The notes below the pieces were generated by a model. That model was not told where the DNA came from. It saw nothing but the letters and a program-made list of their open reading frames with translations, and did not search any database. The position numbers and the translations under genes were made by a program. Below, in pieces: positions 1-9,537 of a DNA stretch of 64,000 nt (position 1 is the first letter of the stretch; each line of letters opens with the position of its first letter). Origin of the DNA: Sophora flavescens (taxonomy: Eukaryota; Streptophyta; Magnoliopsida; Fabales; Fabaceae); NCBI GenBank assembly GCA_030762895.1, contig CM061070.1:100830759-100894758 (forward strand). The letters are read 5' to 3'.

Positions 1-131
1 ATGGAGTCATCGGAGGTACTTTATGCAGCAACAACAAGCCTGGGAATTTTGCAGATCTTCTTCTCTTACTCCCCTGAGTTGGCAAATGAAGTGATAAGCT
101 GCATAAGTGTACTACCATATTGATAAAGGGT

Positions 132-752
132 ATGCATCCTAAAATGCCTGACTTGATAACTCTAATAGAGTCATTCTTTGCACTCTCTTCATGCGCCCTG
201 ATTAATGAGTTTCCCGCGTGGTCACATGAACAAAGGATACATGTTTTTGAAAAATATCATGTACCGGAAGGAGGTCTGTCTCTACTCAGTGTTTGCCGCA
301 AATATGGGGATATCCAAGTAGGAGATGAATGGGTGAGGAAGCACAAAAAAGAGGCTGTAGCTATAATGGATGAATATTTTCTCTCTTATGACATACTTGA
401 GCTCATTCGAAGACTTGAAGACCTTGGTGCACCTAAGTATACTCCTCTATTTTTGAAGAAGCTCATAACTCTTTCTATGAATGGAAGGAATAGGGAAAAG
501 GATATGGTATCAGCATTGTTATTTGTTCTTCAAATAGAGATCTCTTCAATGGAGTATATAGTAAATGGTTTGGTCATGCTTTTGGAAATTGCACAAGATG
601 TGGCACTAGATATATGGAATGCTTCAAGTAAGCTTGTTTTTTTCCTAGCTCGAGCTGTGAGTGATGATGTATTGGCTTCTCTGAATTTGGAAGAGAGTTA
701 CTACAGGTTGACACCCAAATGCATCGAGAGTGAAACTGTGCAGTGGGCTCGA
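132..752 (+). pseudogene. MA3-domain translation factor fragment (MRF/PDCD4-like)
   Basis: The reading frame from ATG 132 contains most of one MA3 domain. Recognisable landmarks are a VRKHKKEAVAIMDEYF helix, LIRRLEDLGAPKY, FLKKLITL, NREKDM, IVNGLVMLLE, FFLARAVSDDVLA and SETVQWARSF. These match plant MA3-domain translation regulatory factors, which bind eIF4A and tune translation. Full-length family members carry several MA3 repeats; this frame holds only one (about residues 48-205) plus a short linker before it. Homology stops near 752, where the frame runs into retroelement sequence, so the ORF that ends at 923 is a chimera. A short separate frame at 1-123 ends in TGA and was not recognised. 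I infer a captured or truncated gene fragment rather than a working gene. Confidence 0.7.
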
Positions 753-897
753 TCGTTCGATATTGGCTCGTCAAGCTTCCAACAGTGGGACCCTGGGGGC
801 AAAGACTTCACTTTCAACGACTCTTGCAAAAGGAGAGCTTTTGGAAGGTGTCTTTTTCCTGCCTTGAGGACAAGGCGGAATTTAAAGGAGGTGGTAT
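753..897 (+). pseudogene. Ty3/gypsy polyprotein C-terminal tail
   Basis: In the frame that starts near 743 the translation ends in SCLEDKAEFKGGGIDR. The LEDKxxFxGGGxDR pattern is the usual last segment of plant gypsy polyproteins, just before the polypurine tract. The purine-rich run at about 880-895 then serves as that tract, followed at once by an LTR-like start. Everything upstream that a gypsy element should have (integrase, chromodomain) is replaced by the MA3 fragment. This could be gene capture, a deletion joining two loci, or an insertion partly lost to the left of the window. Confidence 0.55.
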
Positions 898-1199
898 TGA
901 TAGGTCCCAAATCTATACCATAGGCCCAATTGACAAGGGCTCATTGATTCTATTAGGGTGAGAGAGAGAAAGTTGTTTCTGTTATATAGTGAAGAGGAGA
1001 GAACAATGGAGTATCTTTTGGAAAAAAGAGTGTTTGTTATGGATAGAGAGCACTAGCTCTCTATAGGAGTCTAGCTCTGTGGCAGTAGGAATACTCTTCC
1101 TCTGTAATTCCCTCATTTTAGTAAATAATACATACATCAGTTCTTCCCTTTTATTCAATTATTCTTCTATTTCTGGTTGTGTGATTCTGGTACGTAACA
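898..1199 (+). repeat. 3' LTR of the gypsy remnant (R1)
   Basis: This segment starts TGATAGGTCCC immediately after a purine-rich tract and ends GGTACGTAACA, giving TG...CA borders and a length of about 302 bp. It contains AG-rich leader-like sequence and an AATAATACAT stretch that could serve polyadenylation. The matching 5' LTR is not in the window, so the target duplication cannot be tested; the five bases after the end are AAGTA. Confidence 0.5.
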
Positions 1200-2041
1200 A
1201 AGTATCTTGAATGATGAAGACATACAGGGAGATGTAAACCATAGAATCCAAGCAGAGTAGATGAAATGGAGAAATGCTTCAGTTATTGTGATTAAAAATA
1301 CCTCTCAAGCTGAAAGGAAAAATTTCAAAATACATGAGGAAGTAAATTAAAGGGATCCTACATGCTTGGAACAAGGACACCATGAGGTAAAAATAAAGTC
1401 ACAAGTGGTAGCTGTTAATGCAAGGCATTTTGTGCATGAAGAGGACAAATAACACACTTTGAAAGATGACACATGGTCATGGTCTCACGAGTTTAAAAAG
1501 CAAGGTACATGTGTCTCTAATGAATAAAATGCTATGGCACTTATTCTCATAAGGTACAGGTTTAACGACATGAAAGATGACACCTAGTAACTCTGTTAAA
1601 ACAACATTTCTATAATTTAGATAATAGATAGTTTAAAATTTTAAGCCACATGTAAGATTAATATGCAAGGCAGTAGGACAATTTTCTTTATGGCACTATG
1701 TTTAATCATAGGTGTTTCAAATTCTAAGTAGAATATTCCTGGAGACTACACGGCACATCAAGTTTATTAAATACCAATGAGATAGCAAAGTGATAAATGC
1801 CTTTTGTTAGGAATTTTGGAGACCAAACATTTAATGAATTACACACTTAAGTGTCTTAAGTAGAAACAAAACTCATTTAGTAAGCAACCAAGTGTCATTT
1901 TGTTGATGCTTCATGACATGCAGCTATGAACTGCCTATGGGAAACAAGGACAAATTACAAAACATCAATTTAAGAGAACTATTGACAAGTGAAAGTGTAG
2001 GGAAAACTGAAAAGACATGTAGGAATCTTGGAACGAATAAC
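1200..2041. other. Noncoding DNA flanking the CACTA element (left side)
   Basis: No ORF, RNA gene or clear terminal repeat was seen. The sequence is AT-rich and continues after the CACTA element at 9201, where a TATA-like TGTATAAATAG lies near 9318. The combined stretch may be an old LTR or 3' noncoding region of a retroelement, but no borders were found. The last three bases (AAC, 2039-2041) are the left target duplication of T1. Confidence 0.4.
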
Positions 2042-2117
2042 CACTAGTGGAAAATATACATTAGACGGTAAAGGTTTACATCAGTTAACCAAAAACTAGA
2101 CGTTAAAAAGGGGGCGG

Positions 2118-2350
2118 TAGCAGTTTTGTAAATATCAGACTTCATTAATTCAATTTTAACGTCAGTTGTTTTAAGGACTGACGTTAAAAGTGAAGTGACT
2201 CACTTTTAATGTCAGTTCAATAAACAACTGACGTTAACAGTGAACGTTTTAACGTCGGTTCTTTATCGAACTGACGTTAAAAGTGAGTCACTTCACTTTT
2301 AACGTCAGTCCTTACATCAACAGACATTAATGTAAGGACTGACGTTAAAG
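2118..2350. repeat. Left subterminal palindromic repeats of T1
   Basis: About four hairpin-forming units are built from AACGTCAGT and its complement ACTGACGTT, separated by 8-14 nt loops. In known CACTA elements such subterminal repeats are binding sites for the TNPA-type protein. Here each unit is itself a palindrome, and several have substitutions. Confidence 0.8.
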
Positions 2351-2859
2351 GTTATTTTAATAATTTTTTTATCTAGTATACGTACCCTTCCGCATTGCCT
2401 TCCTCAAAGTTTCAATTTCACAATTGCTTTGATGTTTTGTGTTTTTGTTTTGAAAACTAAAATATATGTGCGAAGTATAAGTTGAATCAATAACCCAAAC
2501 CGGATCTCATTCATGAAGTGTAATGTCTGAGCCGTCTGAGAAGATTGAAAGGGTTTAAAATCCTATAAAAAGTTACATTGAAAGGGTTTAAAATCCTAAA
2601 CATTAAAGCTACATCCCATCAGAGAGTTTTATGAAATATGCCAAAGGGAAAACTATACTCCGAAGACCTCATAAAACTGGGGGGCATGAGAGAGCTCAAG
2701 AGAGGCAAAAACAGGTGCACTAGAGATCATTTCAAGCAAAGGCAGTGGTTCTAGAGACTTCCATGATGGTCACTTGCTGCCAAAGCTGAGGTTTAGGAAC
2801 TGTGACGCCCGAGCACCTGATTTTCCCTCCAGCGGCTGATTCTCCGGAAGGATGATAAG

Positions 2860-3204
2860 GTGAGCAACTCACATAATGTGGTTTACACAAGCTTATCACC
2901 CATGTAATGTGATTTACACAACCTCAGAAGTTGTTTGACCATTAAGACAAAGATCTTTGAGTCTAGGAATAGGAAGAAAGAGTGATGAAGTTAATCTCCA
3001 TGGCAGAGCCATATTGTGAAGCCGAAAATTAAAAGGATGGGAGGAAGCTATTTATAGGAGCAGGGGATGAAGTTACTAACCTATTCTGATTTTCTTCAAA
3101 ACTTATCTATAAACTTAATGCTCATTAAGAGGATTAAGTTACAAGGTGCATGAGTAAGTAGCACAGTAGTCAAAGGAATGAATGTTTTTGCAGATATCTA
3201 TACA
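2860..3204. repeat. Internal direct repeat of T1, copy 1
   Basis: This block, about 345 bp, is repeated at about 4038-4387 with small differences. Both contain AAGTTGTTTGACCATTAAG, CCATGGCAGAGCCATATTG and GTAGCACAGTAGTCAAAGG, and both run into AACGTCAGTT hairpins. It suggests that the left arm of the element grew by segmental duplication. No coding potential was seen. Confidence 0.75.
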
Positions 3205-3510
3205 CTTTTAACGTCAGTTGTTTGAAAAAACTGACGTTAAAAGTGTTTTTAAAATAAAAAATATTTATTGTTAACGTCAGTTTTTTATACAACTGGCGTT
3301 AAAAGTGTGATTTTTACTTCAGTTAAATAAATAGCTGACGTAAATAATCCTATATATTATAAACGTGCAGAATGAATATTGGAAATAATGTAATTAATAT
3401 ACGGGAACTTGGCAGTCATAAATTAAGTTGACGTTAAAAATGAGGTGGTGGCAGTTTGTAAATATTAAATCACAATTTGCGTCAGTTCTATAAATAACAG
3501 ACGTAAATAA
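3205..3510. repeat. Internal AACGTCAGTT hairpin cluster of T1
   Basis: Three or more further copies of the palindromic unit lie well inside the left arm, for example at 3208-3243 and 3272-3306, with eroded copies near 3420-3510. Their distance from the terminus is best explained by the duplication that produced the flanking direct repeats. Confidence 0.65.
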
Positions 3511-4037
3511 TTATGAAACTCATTTCATTGGTTGTCATGTCCATGTTGTCCCTCTTAACGCAGATCACTCCATATAGTGCAGTTTATTTCTAAACCTTTT
3601 TTTTAAACAAGTTTATTTTTAATTTTTGTTAATTAGCTTGAATTAGTAAACAAATTCTTGTGCAAATTAAAATAAATAAACACTTAACATAAAACAAGTT
3701 ATATGTATAATCAAATCGTATCTCATTGAAGCGATTCATAAGTTAAAATTACATTATTAAAAGATAAAAAATTTCTGCAACATAGCCCTAAAATATAAAA
3801 AAGTTTCTGCTTCAACATCATTTTCTTCTCAGTCCTATCATCAGAAACTCCAATGGATGCATCACCTCCCTCACTTGAATTCCATGATGCAAAGTAAATC
3901 GTCAGTCACTAGCAGCGAAAGCAAAGTGAAATGGATCTTTGCATCTTCCTTCTTCATTGGAATTCCTTGATGCATCGTCTTGAATCCACAGTCACTTGCT
4001 TCCAAAGCAAAGTGAAAGGGATGACGGGGATGAAATA
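3511..4037. other. AT-rich noncoding spacer within T1
   Basis: No ORF, hairpin array or recognisable motif was found. The stretch around 3840-4020 contains two loosely similar TTGAATTCC/GGAATTCC-type segments around GATGCATC words. This may be another decayed duplication. Confidence 0.4.
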
Positions 4038-4387
4038 AAGTGAGAGAATCACATTACGTAATTCACCCAACCTTACCATCCATGTTATGTGATTTACACA
4101 ACCTCAGAAGTTGTTTGACCATTAAGACAAAGATCTTTGAGTCTAGGCATAGGAAGAAAGAGTGATGAAGTTAATCTCCATGGCAGAGCCATATTGTGAA
4201 GCAGAAAAAATTAAAAGGATGGAAGAAAGCTATTTATAGGAGCAGGGGATGAAGTTACTAAGCTATTCTGATTTTCTTGAAAACTTATCTAAAAACTTAA
4301 TGCTCATTAAGAGGATTAGGTTACAAGGTGAATGGGTAAGTAGCACAGTAGTCAAAGGAATGAATGTTTTTGCAGAAACTAATAAAC
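4038..4387. repeat. Internal direct repeat of T1, copy 2
   Basis: Second copy of the block at 2860-3204, sharing its order of landmarks and ending next to another AACGT hairpin cluster. Substitutions are scattered and a few short indels are present, so the duplication is not recent. Confidence 0.75.
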
Positions 4388-4725
4388 TTTTAACGTCCGT
4401 TGTGTATTACAACTGACGTAAAAAGTGTGAGTGTTTTTAACGTCAGTTTCTTAATACAACTGACGTTAAATATATGACCTTTAACGTCAGTTTTTACTAA
4501 CAACTGACGTAAAATATATGACCTTTAGGTTATAAGGTGAATGGGTAAGTAGCACAGTAGTCAAAGGAATTAATGTTTTTGCAGAAACTAATAAACTTTT
4601 AACGTTCGTTGTGTAATACAACTGACGTAAGAAGTGTGAGTGTTTTTTAACGTTAGTTTCTTAAGACAACTGACGTTAAATATATGACCTTTAACGTCAG
4701 TTTTTACTAACAACTGACGTAAAAT
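4319..4725. repeat. 209-bp tandem duplication carrying hairpin units
   Basis: The segment 4319-4527 is repeated head to tail at 4528-4725. Each copy starts GGTTAnAAGGTGAATGGG and contains three AACGTCAGTT/AACTGACGT hairpins. This is a second, smaller round of amplification of the hairpin-bearing DNA of T1. Confidence 0.8.
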
Positions 4726-5623
4726 GTTGTTTTATTTTGATTATAACGTTTACACCCGCGCGCCTTCTGCACTTCTCTGTACGTCTCTTTTCTCTTTTCA
4801 TCACGCTCAACCCTCACTCTCAACCCTCACTCTCGACCCTCACTCTGCCCTAATCGCGAGCTCATCTCCACCGCAACCACCGCGAGGGCTTCTTCGCCAC
4901 CACCGTGAGGTACACTCTTAACCCCTAACTCTGTCTTTCCCGCTCATTCTTTGCAATAACTTGACATCCCTCTTTCCCCTTCCCGCGCACTAACTCTCCT
5001 TGTCCCTCTGCTCTCAGTAACCACATCGAACGTTGGCCACCACTCGAGCTTCCCCACCACCACCACGCGAGCGCCTATTTCTGGTGAGTCTTTGGGCACA
5101 TTTTTTTATTTTTGGTTTTCAGTGTATGTTGAAACTGTAGTCTCAGTAGTTGAAACTTGAAACTGTGAGTTTGAGTTGTTTGGAATGTCTCTATTTTTGG
5201 TTTTGAGTGTATGTTGAAACTGTAGTCTCAGTAGTTGAAACTTGAAACTGCGAGTTTGAGTTGTTTGGAATGTCTCTATTTTTGGTTTTGAGTGCATGTT
5301 GCTCTGCTGGTTGATCTGTCACGGTCGTGATGCTCATCACGGCTAGGCCGTGATCAGTTCTGCATGTGAGGGTCTGGTTTAGTTGGCACGTTACGGCCGT
5401 GATGGACATCACTGCCAGGCCGTGACCAGTGCTTGGCAATCTTCAAAAACTATAGTTTTCAATCTCCCGTATTGTCCTTATATTGGATAGATGTTTTGTA
5501 TATCTACAGGACCTATCTAGTTATTTTTATTTATACTTCTGTATTTATTTTGGGTTATAACCTATGTTAATACATATATATTGTTTCTGAACAGGCACTG
5601 TGGGGGCTTCGCAGGACCCGATC
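4726..5623 (+). other. Leader region of the T1 gene with short tandem repeats
   Basis: There is no convincing ORF. A CT-rich stretch at about 4805-4845 holds three copies of a 14-bp unit (CAACCCTCACTCT-like). From 5111 an 85-bp unit is repeated about two and a half times (starts near 5111, 5196 and 5281). At about 5320-5430 there are CG-rich palindromes of the type CACGGCCGTGATGG / CATCACGGCTAGGCCGTGAT, the same motif found in the Athila-type LTRs of this window. The region probably serves as promoter and 5' UTR of the gene that starts at 5624. Confidence 0.5.
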
Positions 5624-8540
5624 ATGCCTGCGCCTGATTCTAGTGTAAGTTTACATGTTATATACTATCTTTAGTCCTTCTTTTTAATGTAATTTTATAA
5701 TGTTACAACCCTCTATTTTATCATTTTTTTTTGTCCATACAGACATCACAGGCTCATAGGAAACGGGGTAGAGGAGCCACCTCGTTGAAGAAACTAGAGA
5801 AGGACAGGCAAAGCGGACAGAAGCTTGAGGTGTCCTTCGATGCTAATCTAAATGCCCAGGGACCCCGTGCTAAAGAATTTAATAAGTGGGTGTTTCTACA
5901 AGCGAAGCAAAGACGTAAGCATCAACTACAACCATCGGAATGACGTTCCACGTAGCGTTAAGGATCAGATTTGGGAGGCTATCACGGTATTTTACCTTTA
6001 CATTCGTTTGATTTACATTATTAGATAATTATCCGAGTTATAATCCATCCAATTGTTATGTATTTAATGTGTAGGTAGCTTGATCGTGCCAAATGACGAG
6101 GATCATCGTCATAAATGTATGAAAATGGCATCAAAGCGTTGGAATGGGTTCAAGCATGATCTTACCAGGTACTATGTATCCGGGAAGAAGCGGCTTGATA
6201 AAATGTTCTCGGATTATCCCCTGGATTGATCGGGATACTTGGGATATGTTTGCCAGAGTCGGCAGGATGAAGAATTTCAGGTTGGTTGATTAAGTTAATT
6301 TTGTATGCTTATTATAGATCATTTAACTGTATTTATTTATGTGTTTTTGTTTGAATAGGCTAAGGCAAATAAGGGTCGGCAGAATCAGGCGAAGAACGTC
6401 CACCGCCACACCATGTCTCGGGGTGGGTACGGACTCGGATCGAGCGGATGATGGCGGATAGGCTGAGGGAGAAGCAGGAAGAGCACTCTGCTAGGATTGA
6501 AAGAGGAGAGGTGCCTGAGGGCACACCATTAAGTCCTCCGTCGGACATCGACCGCGAGGATGTCTGGTTAGCCGGCCGCATGACAAAGACGGGATCTTTT
6601 AAAGTTGATGCCACTCGCGAAGTGGCAGAAAAGATTGTAAGTAAATAATTAACTTGATTTCAACTGATATTTTTATAGATATTTGCAACACTTTTCACTT
6701 GCACGTTTTTTAATTTTTTTTCATTGTAGATGGATCTTAAAGCACAATCCTCCCAGGGCGCATTCGTCCCTTCTAGACGGCGGGACGTCTTGATGACTGC
6801 TCTAGGCAAGAAAGACCATCCTGGTCGGGTTCTCGGTGTTCCTGGGAACGTGACCGTCAAAGAATATTATGGCAAGTCTGCTTCACGAAAGCGGGTGGTC
6901 GATGAAGCATCAATTTTGGCTGACATTACTCAGCACCTCATGTCCAACCCAGTTATTACAACACATCTGATGCGAGGCTTAATATCCAACCCAGAATTCA
7001 AGCAGGCGCTTGCCAGAGAGCTTTCCTCCGTCGGTACATCCCAGGACACCGCAGGGCATGCCAACCCTTCACATGTGAGCACAAAAGAGAGTTTTAGTAG
7101 GGCACATGTGGAGGACGATGAGTTGGCAGCCAGGGAGCGGGAGTTCGAAGTCCAACGCCATGAGCATGAGTTGGAAATGAAAAGGCGTGAGCTTGAGTTG
7201 GACTCCAAACGACATGAGCTCGAAATGTTAACAAAGGTATGTATTCATTATTAATGTCCAAATTAGTCAAATAATTACTTGTGTTTTTTTTAATTATCAA
7301 CAACTTATCTAATTTATTTTTCCTAAACTGAAGGTCAAGTCGACGTCGGTGTCGCTGTCACCTATCACTCGTTTGTTTTCACTTGGTGAGGATTATGCGT
7401 TTGAGATTTTTGAATGTCCATTGGATCACGATGGATGGGTGGCACGCCCAGATCAATGGATGATATTTACCTTCTGTGGTGACGATCTCGGGAACGCCTG
7501 CAGAAATAACGTCTGGATGAACAGCAATGTTTTGAGTCTCCGGTGCACGTAAGTTAATTTTAATTTTATAACTTATTTATTTTTGGTATTTTTCCATTTA
7601 ATAATTTATTTTAATTTCAATATATATATTATGTAATTAACATCCACACCTTTTCATATCTTAGGTATCTCCATCGTCTTGACTTGATAAGGCGTTGCAT
7701 CGGTTTCTGACTTCTTAGATCCGTCGGTCCTTCCGCCCCAATTCTTTGATGGCGATGGATTAAGTAAATACATAGGGAACTTGTTGGGAGACAATCGAAA
7801 AGAATTATATCCGGCTCCCTCTCGTATGAAAAACCATTGGCAGTTGTTCGTACTTCACCCGTCTAGGCATACTGTCATATTCTTCTGCTCTCTCCACCAA
7901 GATCCGCCACCGAAGGTGGTGGAAGCTGTAAATAAGTAAGTAACTAATCTTAAATTTAATTTAAGTTTTAATATCAGTTGTTTTTAGTTTATTACACACA
8001 TTATATATGAATTTGTTAATTGATTGACATGATTATTTGTTTATGATAGCGCGCTGAAGGCGAGTAGCATAAGTTGCGCCAACGGGAGAAGTAGGACTTC
8101 TAAGGCTAAAGCAAATCCTCTATGGAACATCCTCAAGGTTTGGTAGTTTATTTATCAAATAATTAATATTATAATTACTAATTTATATGTAATTTCAACT
8201 GACGTTGAAATTAATTTTGTTGGTAGTCTCGATTTCAAATTGACGGGTGGTCGTGCGGCTATTATGTGATGCTTCATATGCTGAACATAGTCCACATCTA
8301 TTACGGATGGATGGATTAAGGTAATATTTAAACAACTTGTTAAATTATATATTATAGTTTTGAAGATGACTTGCATTGATGTTATTGTTATTATTTGAAC
8401 GTGTGTAAGCATTTAACGACCAATCACCTATTCAAGAAGATGAGTTAAGAGACTTGAGGACGCGCTTCGCTGAATTCTTCTTCAAGTATGCGACTGAAAA
8501 AGGAATTGACAAGATACCTCCGCAATACTTAGATAAATAG
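5624..8540 (+). pseudogene. CACTA PTTA-type protein with Ulp1-like C-terminal domain
   Basis: This is a multi-exon gene. Exon 1 (5624-5644, MPAPDSS) ends at GTAAGT, and exon 2 starts after AG at 5743 with KRGRGATSLKKL, the plant PTTA/En-Spm (Transposase_24) signature. Later exons give DVPRSVKDQIWEAIT, MASKRWNGFKHDLTRYY, REKQEEHSARIERGEVPEG and DVLMTALGKKDHPGRV, then a coiled coil (ELAAREREFEVQRHEHELE). The 3' exons encode a Ulp1-like cysteine protease fold: NHWQLFVLHPSRHTVIFFCSL with the catalytic His codon at 7835, and WSCGYYVM with the catalytic Cys at 8254. The usual Asp after the His strand is Cys in this branch. The frame ends YLDK-stop at 8540. Frameshifts near 5905, 6215, 6440 and 7710 break it. 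Which exons are still spliced is inference. Confidence 0.75.
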
Positions 8541-8789
8541 TTTTTTTGTTAGACTTTAGAAACTAATTAATAACATGTATATATATATCCTTAGATTGGT
8601 AGATTTGTTTTTTAGATATTGGAACTAAAATTTATTTATATATATACATGGGTTTTGGTTTTAAGTCCCCCCATTGTTCCATTTTTCCTTTGCAATTCTG
8701 TAATGTGTGTGATATTCGTATTCTTGGGATATTTACTGAATGCAGGGATAGCTGAGGGGAGTGATATTTTAAAACAGAATTAAAAAAAA
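8541..8789. other. 3' noncoding region of the T1 gene
   Basis: AT-rich DNA between the stop codon and the right hairpin array. TATATATAT runs occur at about 8577-8645; no ORF was seen. It probably contains the polyadenylation region of the upstream gene. Confidence 0.4.
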
Positions 8790-9140
8790 CCTATTAACGT
8801 CAGTTGTATCAAATAACTGACGTTAATAGTATTTTATAAAATATACAGTACACTATTAACGTCAGTTGTTTATTACAACTGACGTTAAAATTAAACATTT
8901 AACGTCAGTTCTTTATAACCACTGACGTTCGTTTTATCAAAATTAACGTCCGTTGTCTTAAAGAACTGACGTTAATAGTTTTATGTTTAACGTCAGTTGT
9001 TTAAAAAACTGACGTTAATTTTTACAAGATTAACGTCAGTTTTGTTAAGGAACTGACGTTAATAGTTTTATATTTAACGTCAGTTCTCAACTGACGTTAA
9101 AATATTAACTATTAACGTCAGCTGTATTTACGTCAGTCAG
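8790..9140. repeat. Right subterminal palindromic repeats of T1
   Basis: About eight consecutive hairpin units of the form TTAACGTCAGTT-loop-AACTGACGTTAA are spaced 40-50 bp apart, the densest array in the element. The units match the left arm repeats in inverted sense because each is self-complementary. They are the likely binding region for a TNPA-like protein. Confidence 0.8.
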
Positions 9141-9200
9141 TATTCTAATATAAAAAATCAATTTTAACAAACGTAAAAAACACTTATTGCACTAGTGAAC

Positions 9201-9373
9201 ATGCCACTTCTCCAAAGGAACCTGAAGAATTCAGCACAAATCAAGGAGGAGTGGCGTGTGAATAAAAGTGAACAAGGCATTGCACGTTTGTCTCTAAGTG
9301 TCGGGATTAGTTCCCTGTATAAATAGACTGCCAAGCACTATTTCATGCAGATCAACCATCCTCCCAAAACAGG
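9201..9373. other. Noncoding DNA flanking the CACTA element (right side)
   Basis: Continuation of the sequence interrupted by T1. It contains a TATA-like TGTATAAATAG at about 9318 and ends with CTCCCAAAACAGG, the direct repeat of the following MITE. No ORF was seen. Confidence 0.4.
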
Positions 9374-9524
9374 AACGGGTTCCTCTCCAGTTAATGGATG
9401 GGTTCAGTTTGAGAGAGAAAGACACATTTAATAAAAAAATATTATTTAAAAAATAATATTATTTTATTAAACGTGTCTTTATCTCTTCAAATGGACCTCT
9501 CCAGTAACCGGAGAGGATCCGGTT
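9374..9524. mobile_element. MITE with 13-bp flanking direct repeats
   Basis: The 151-bp element starts AACGGGTTCCTCTCCAGTTA and ends with the complement of AACCGGATCCTCTCCGGTTA. These are terminal inverted repeats of about 20 bp with a few mismatches, and the middle is an AT-rich palindrome. CTCCCAAAACAGG occurs directly on both sides (9361-9373 and 9525-9537). Terminal repeats containing GGATCCTCTCC are common in plant miniature elements. The duplication is longer than the 8-11 bp typical of Mutator-like insertions, so the superfamily is left open. Confidence 0.75.
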
Positions 9525-9537
9525 CTCCCAAAACAGG

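Larger units (their letters stand above)
2042..9197 (+). mobile_element. CACTA (En/Spm) DNA transposon T1
   Basis: The element begins CACTAGTGGAAAAT and ends ATTGCACTAGTG, so both ends carry the inverted CACTAGTG terminus that defines the superfamily. It is flanked by the 3-bp duplication AAC (2039-2041 and 9198-9200), the size expected for CACTA elements. Both subterminal regions hold arrays of the palindromic unit AACGTCAGTT...AACTGACGTT. The interior carries one decayed gene of the PTTA/Ulp1 type (5624-8540). I found no frame resembling the Transposase_21 (TNPD/TNP2) protein, so the copy is probably unable to move by itself. The length is 7156 bp. Confidence 0.9.

Noticed and set aside
1..123. 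Frame starting MESSEVLYAATTS at the window edge
   Set aside because: Forty codons cut by the window edge with no recognised similarity; it could be an exon end, but nothing supports a call.
783..800. WDPGG in the 132-923 frame compared with WDPGG ends of R5, R7, R10 and FDPGG of R2
   Set aside because: In the 5' chimera it lies out of frame with the gypsy tail and has no flanking similarity, so I treat it as coincidence.
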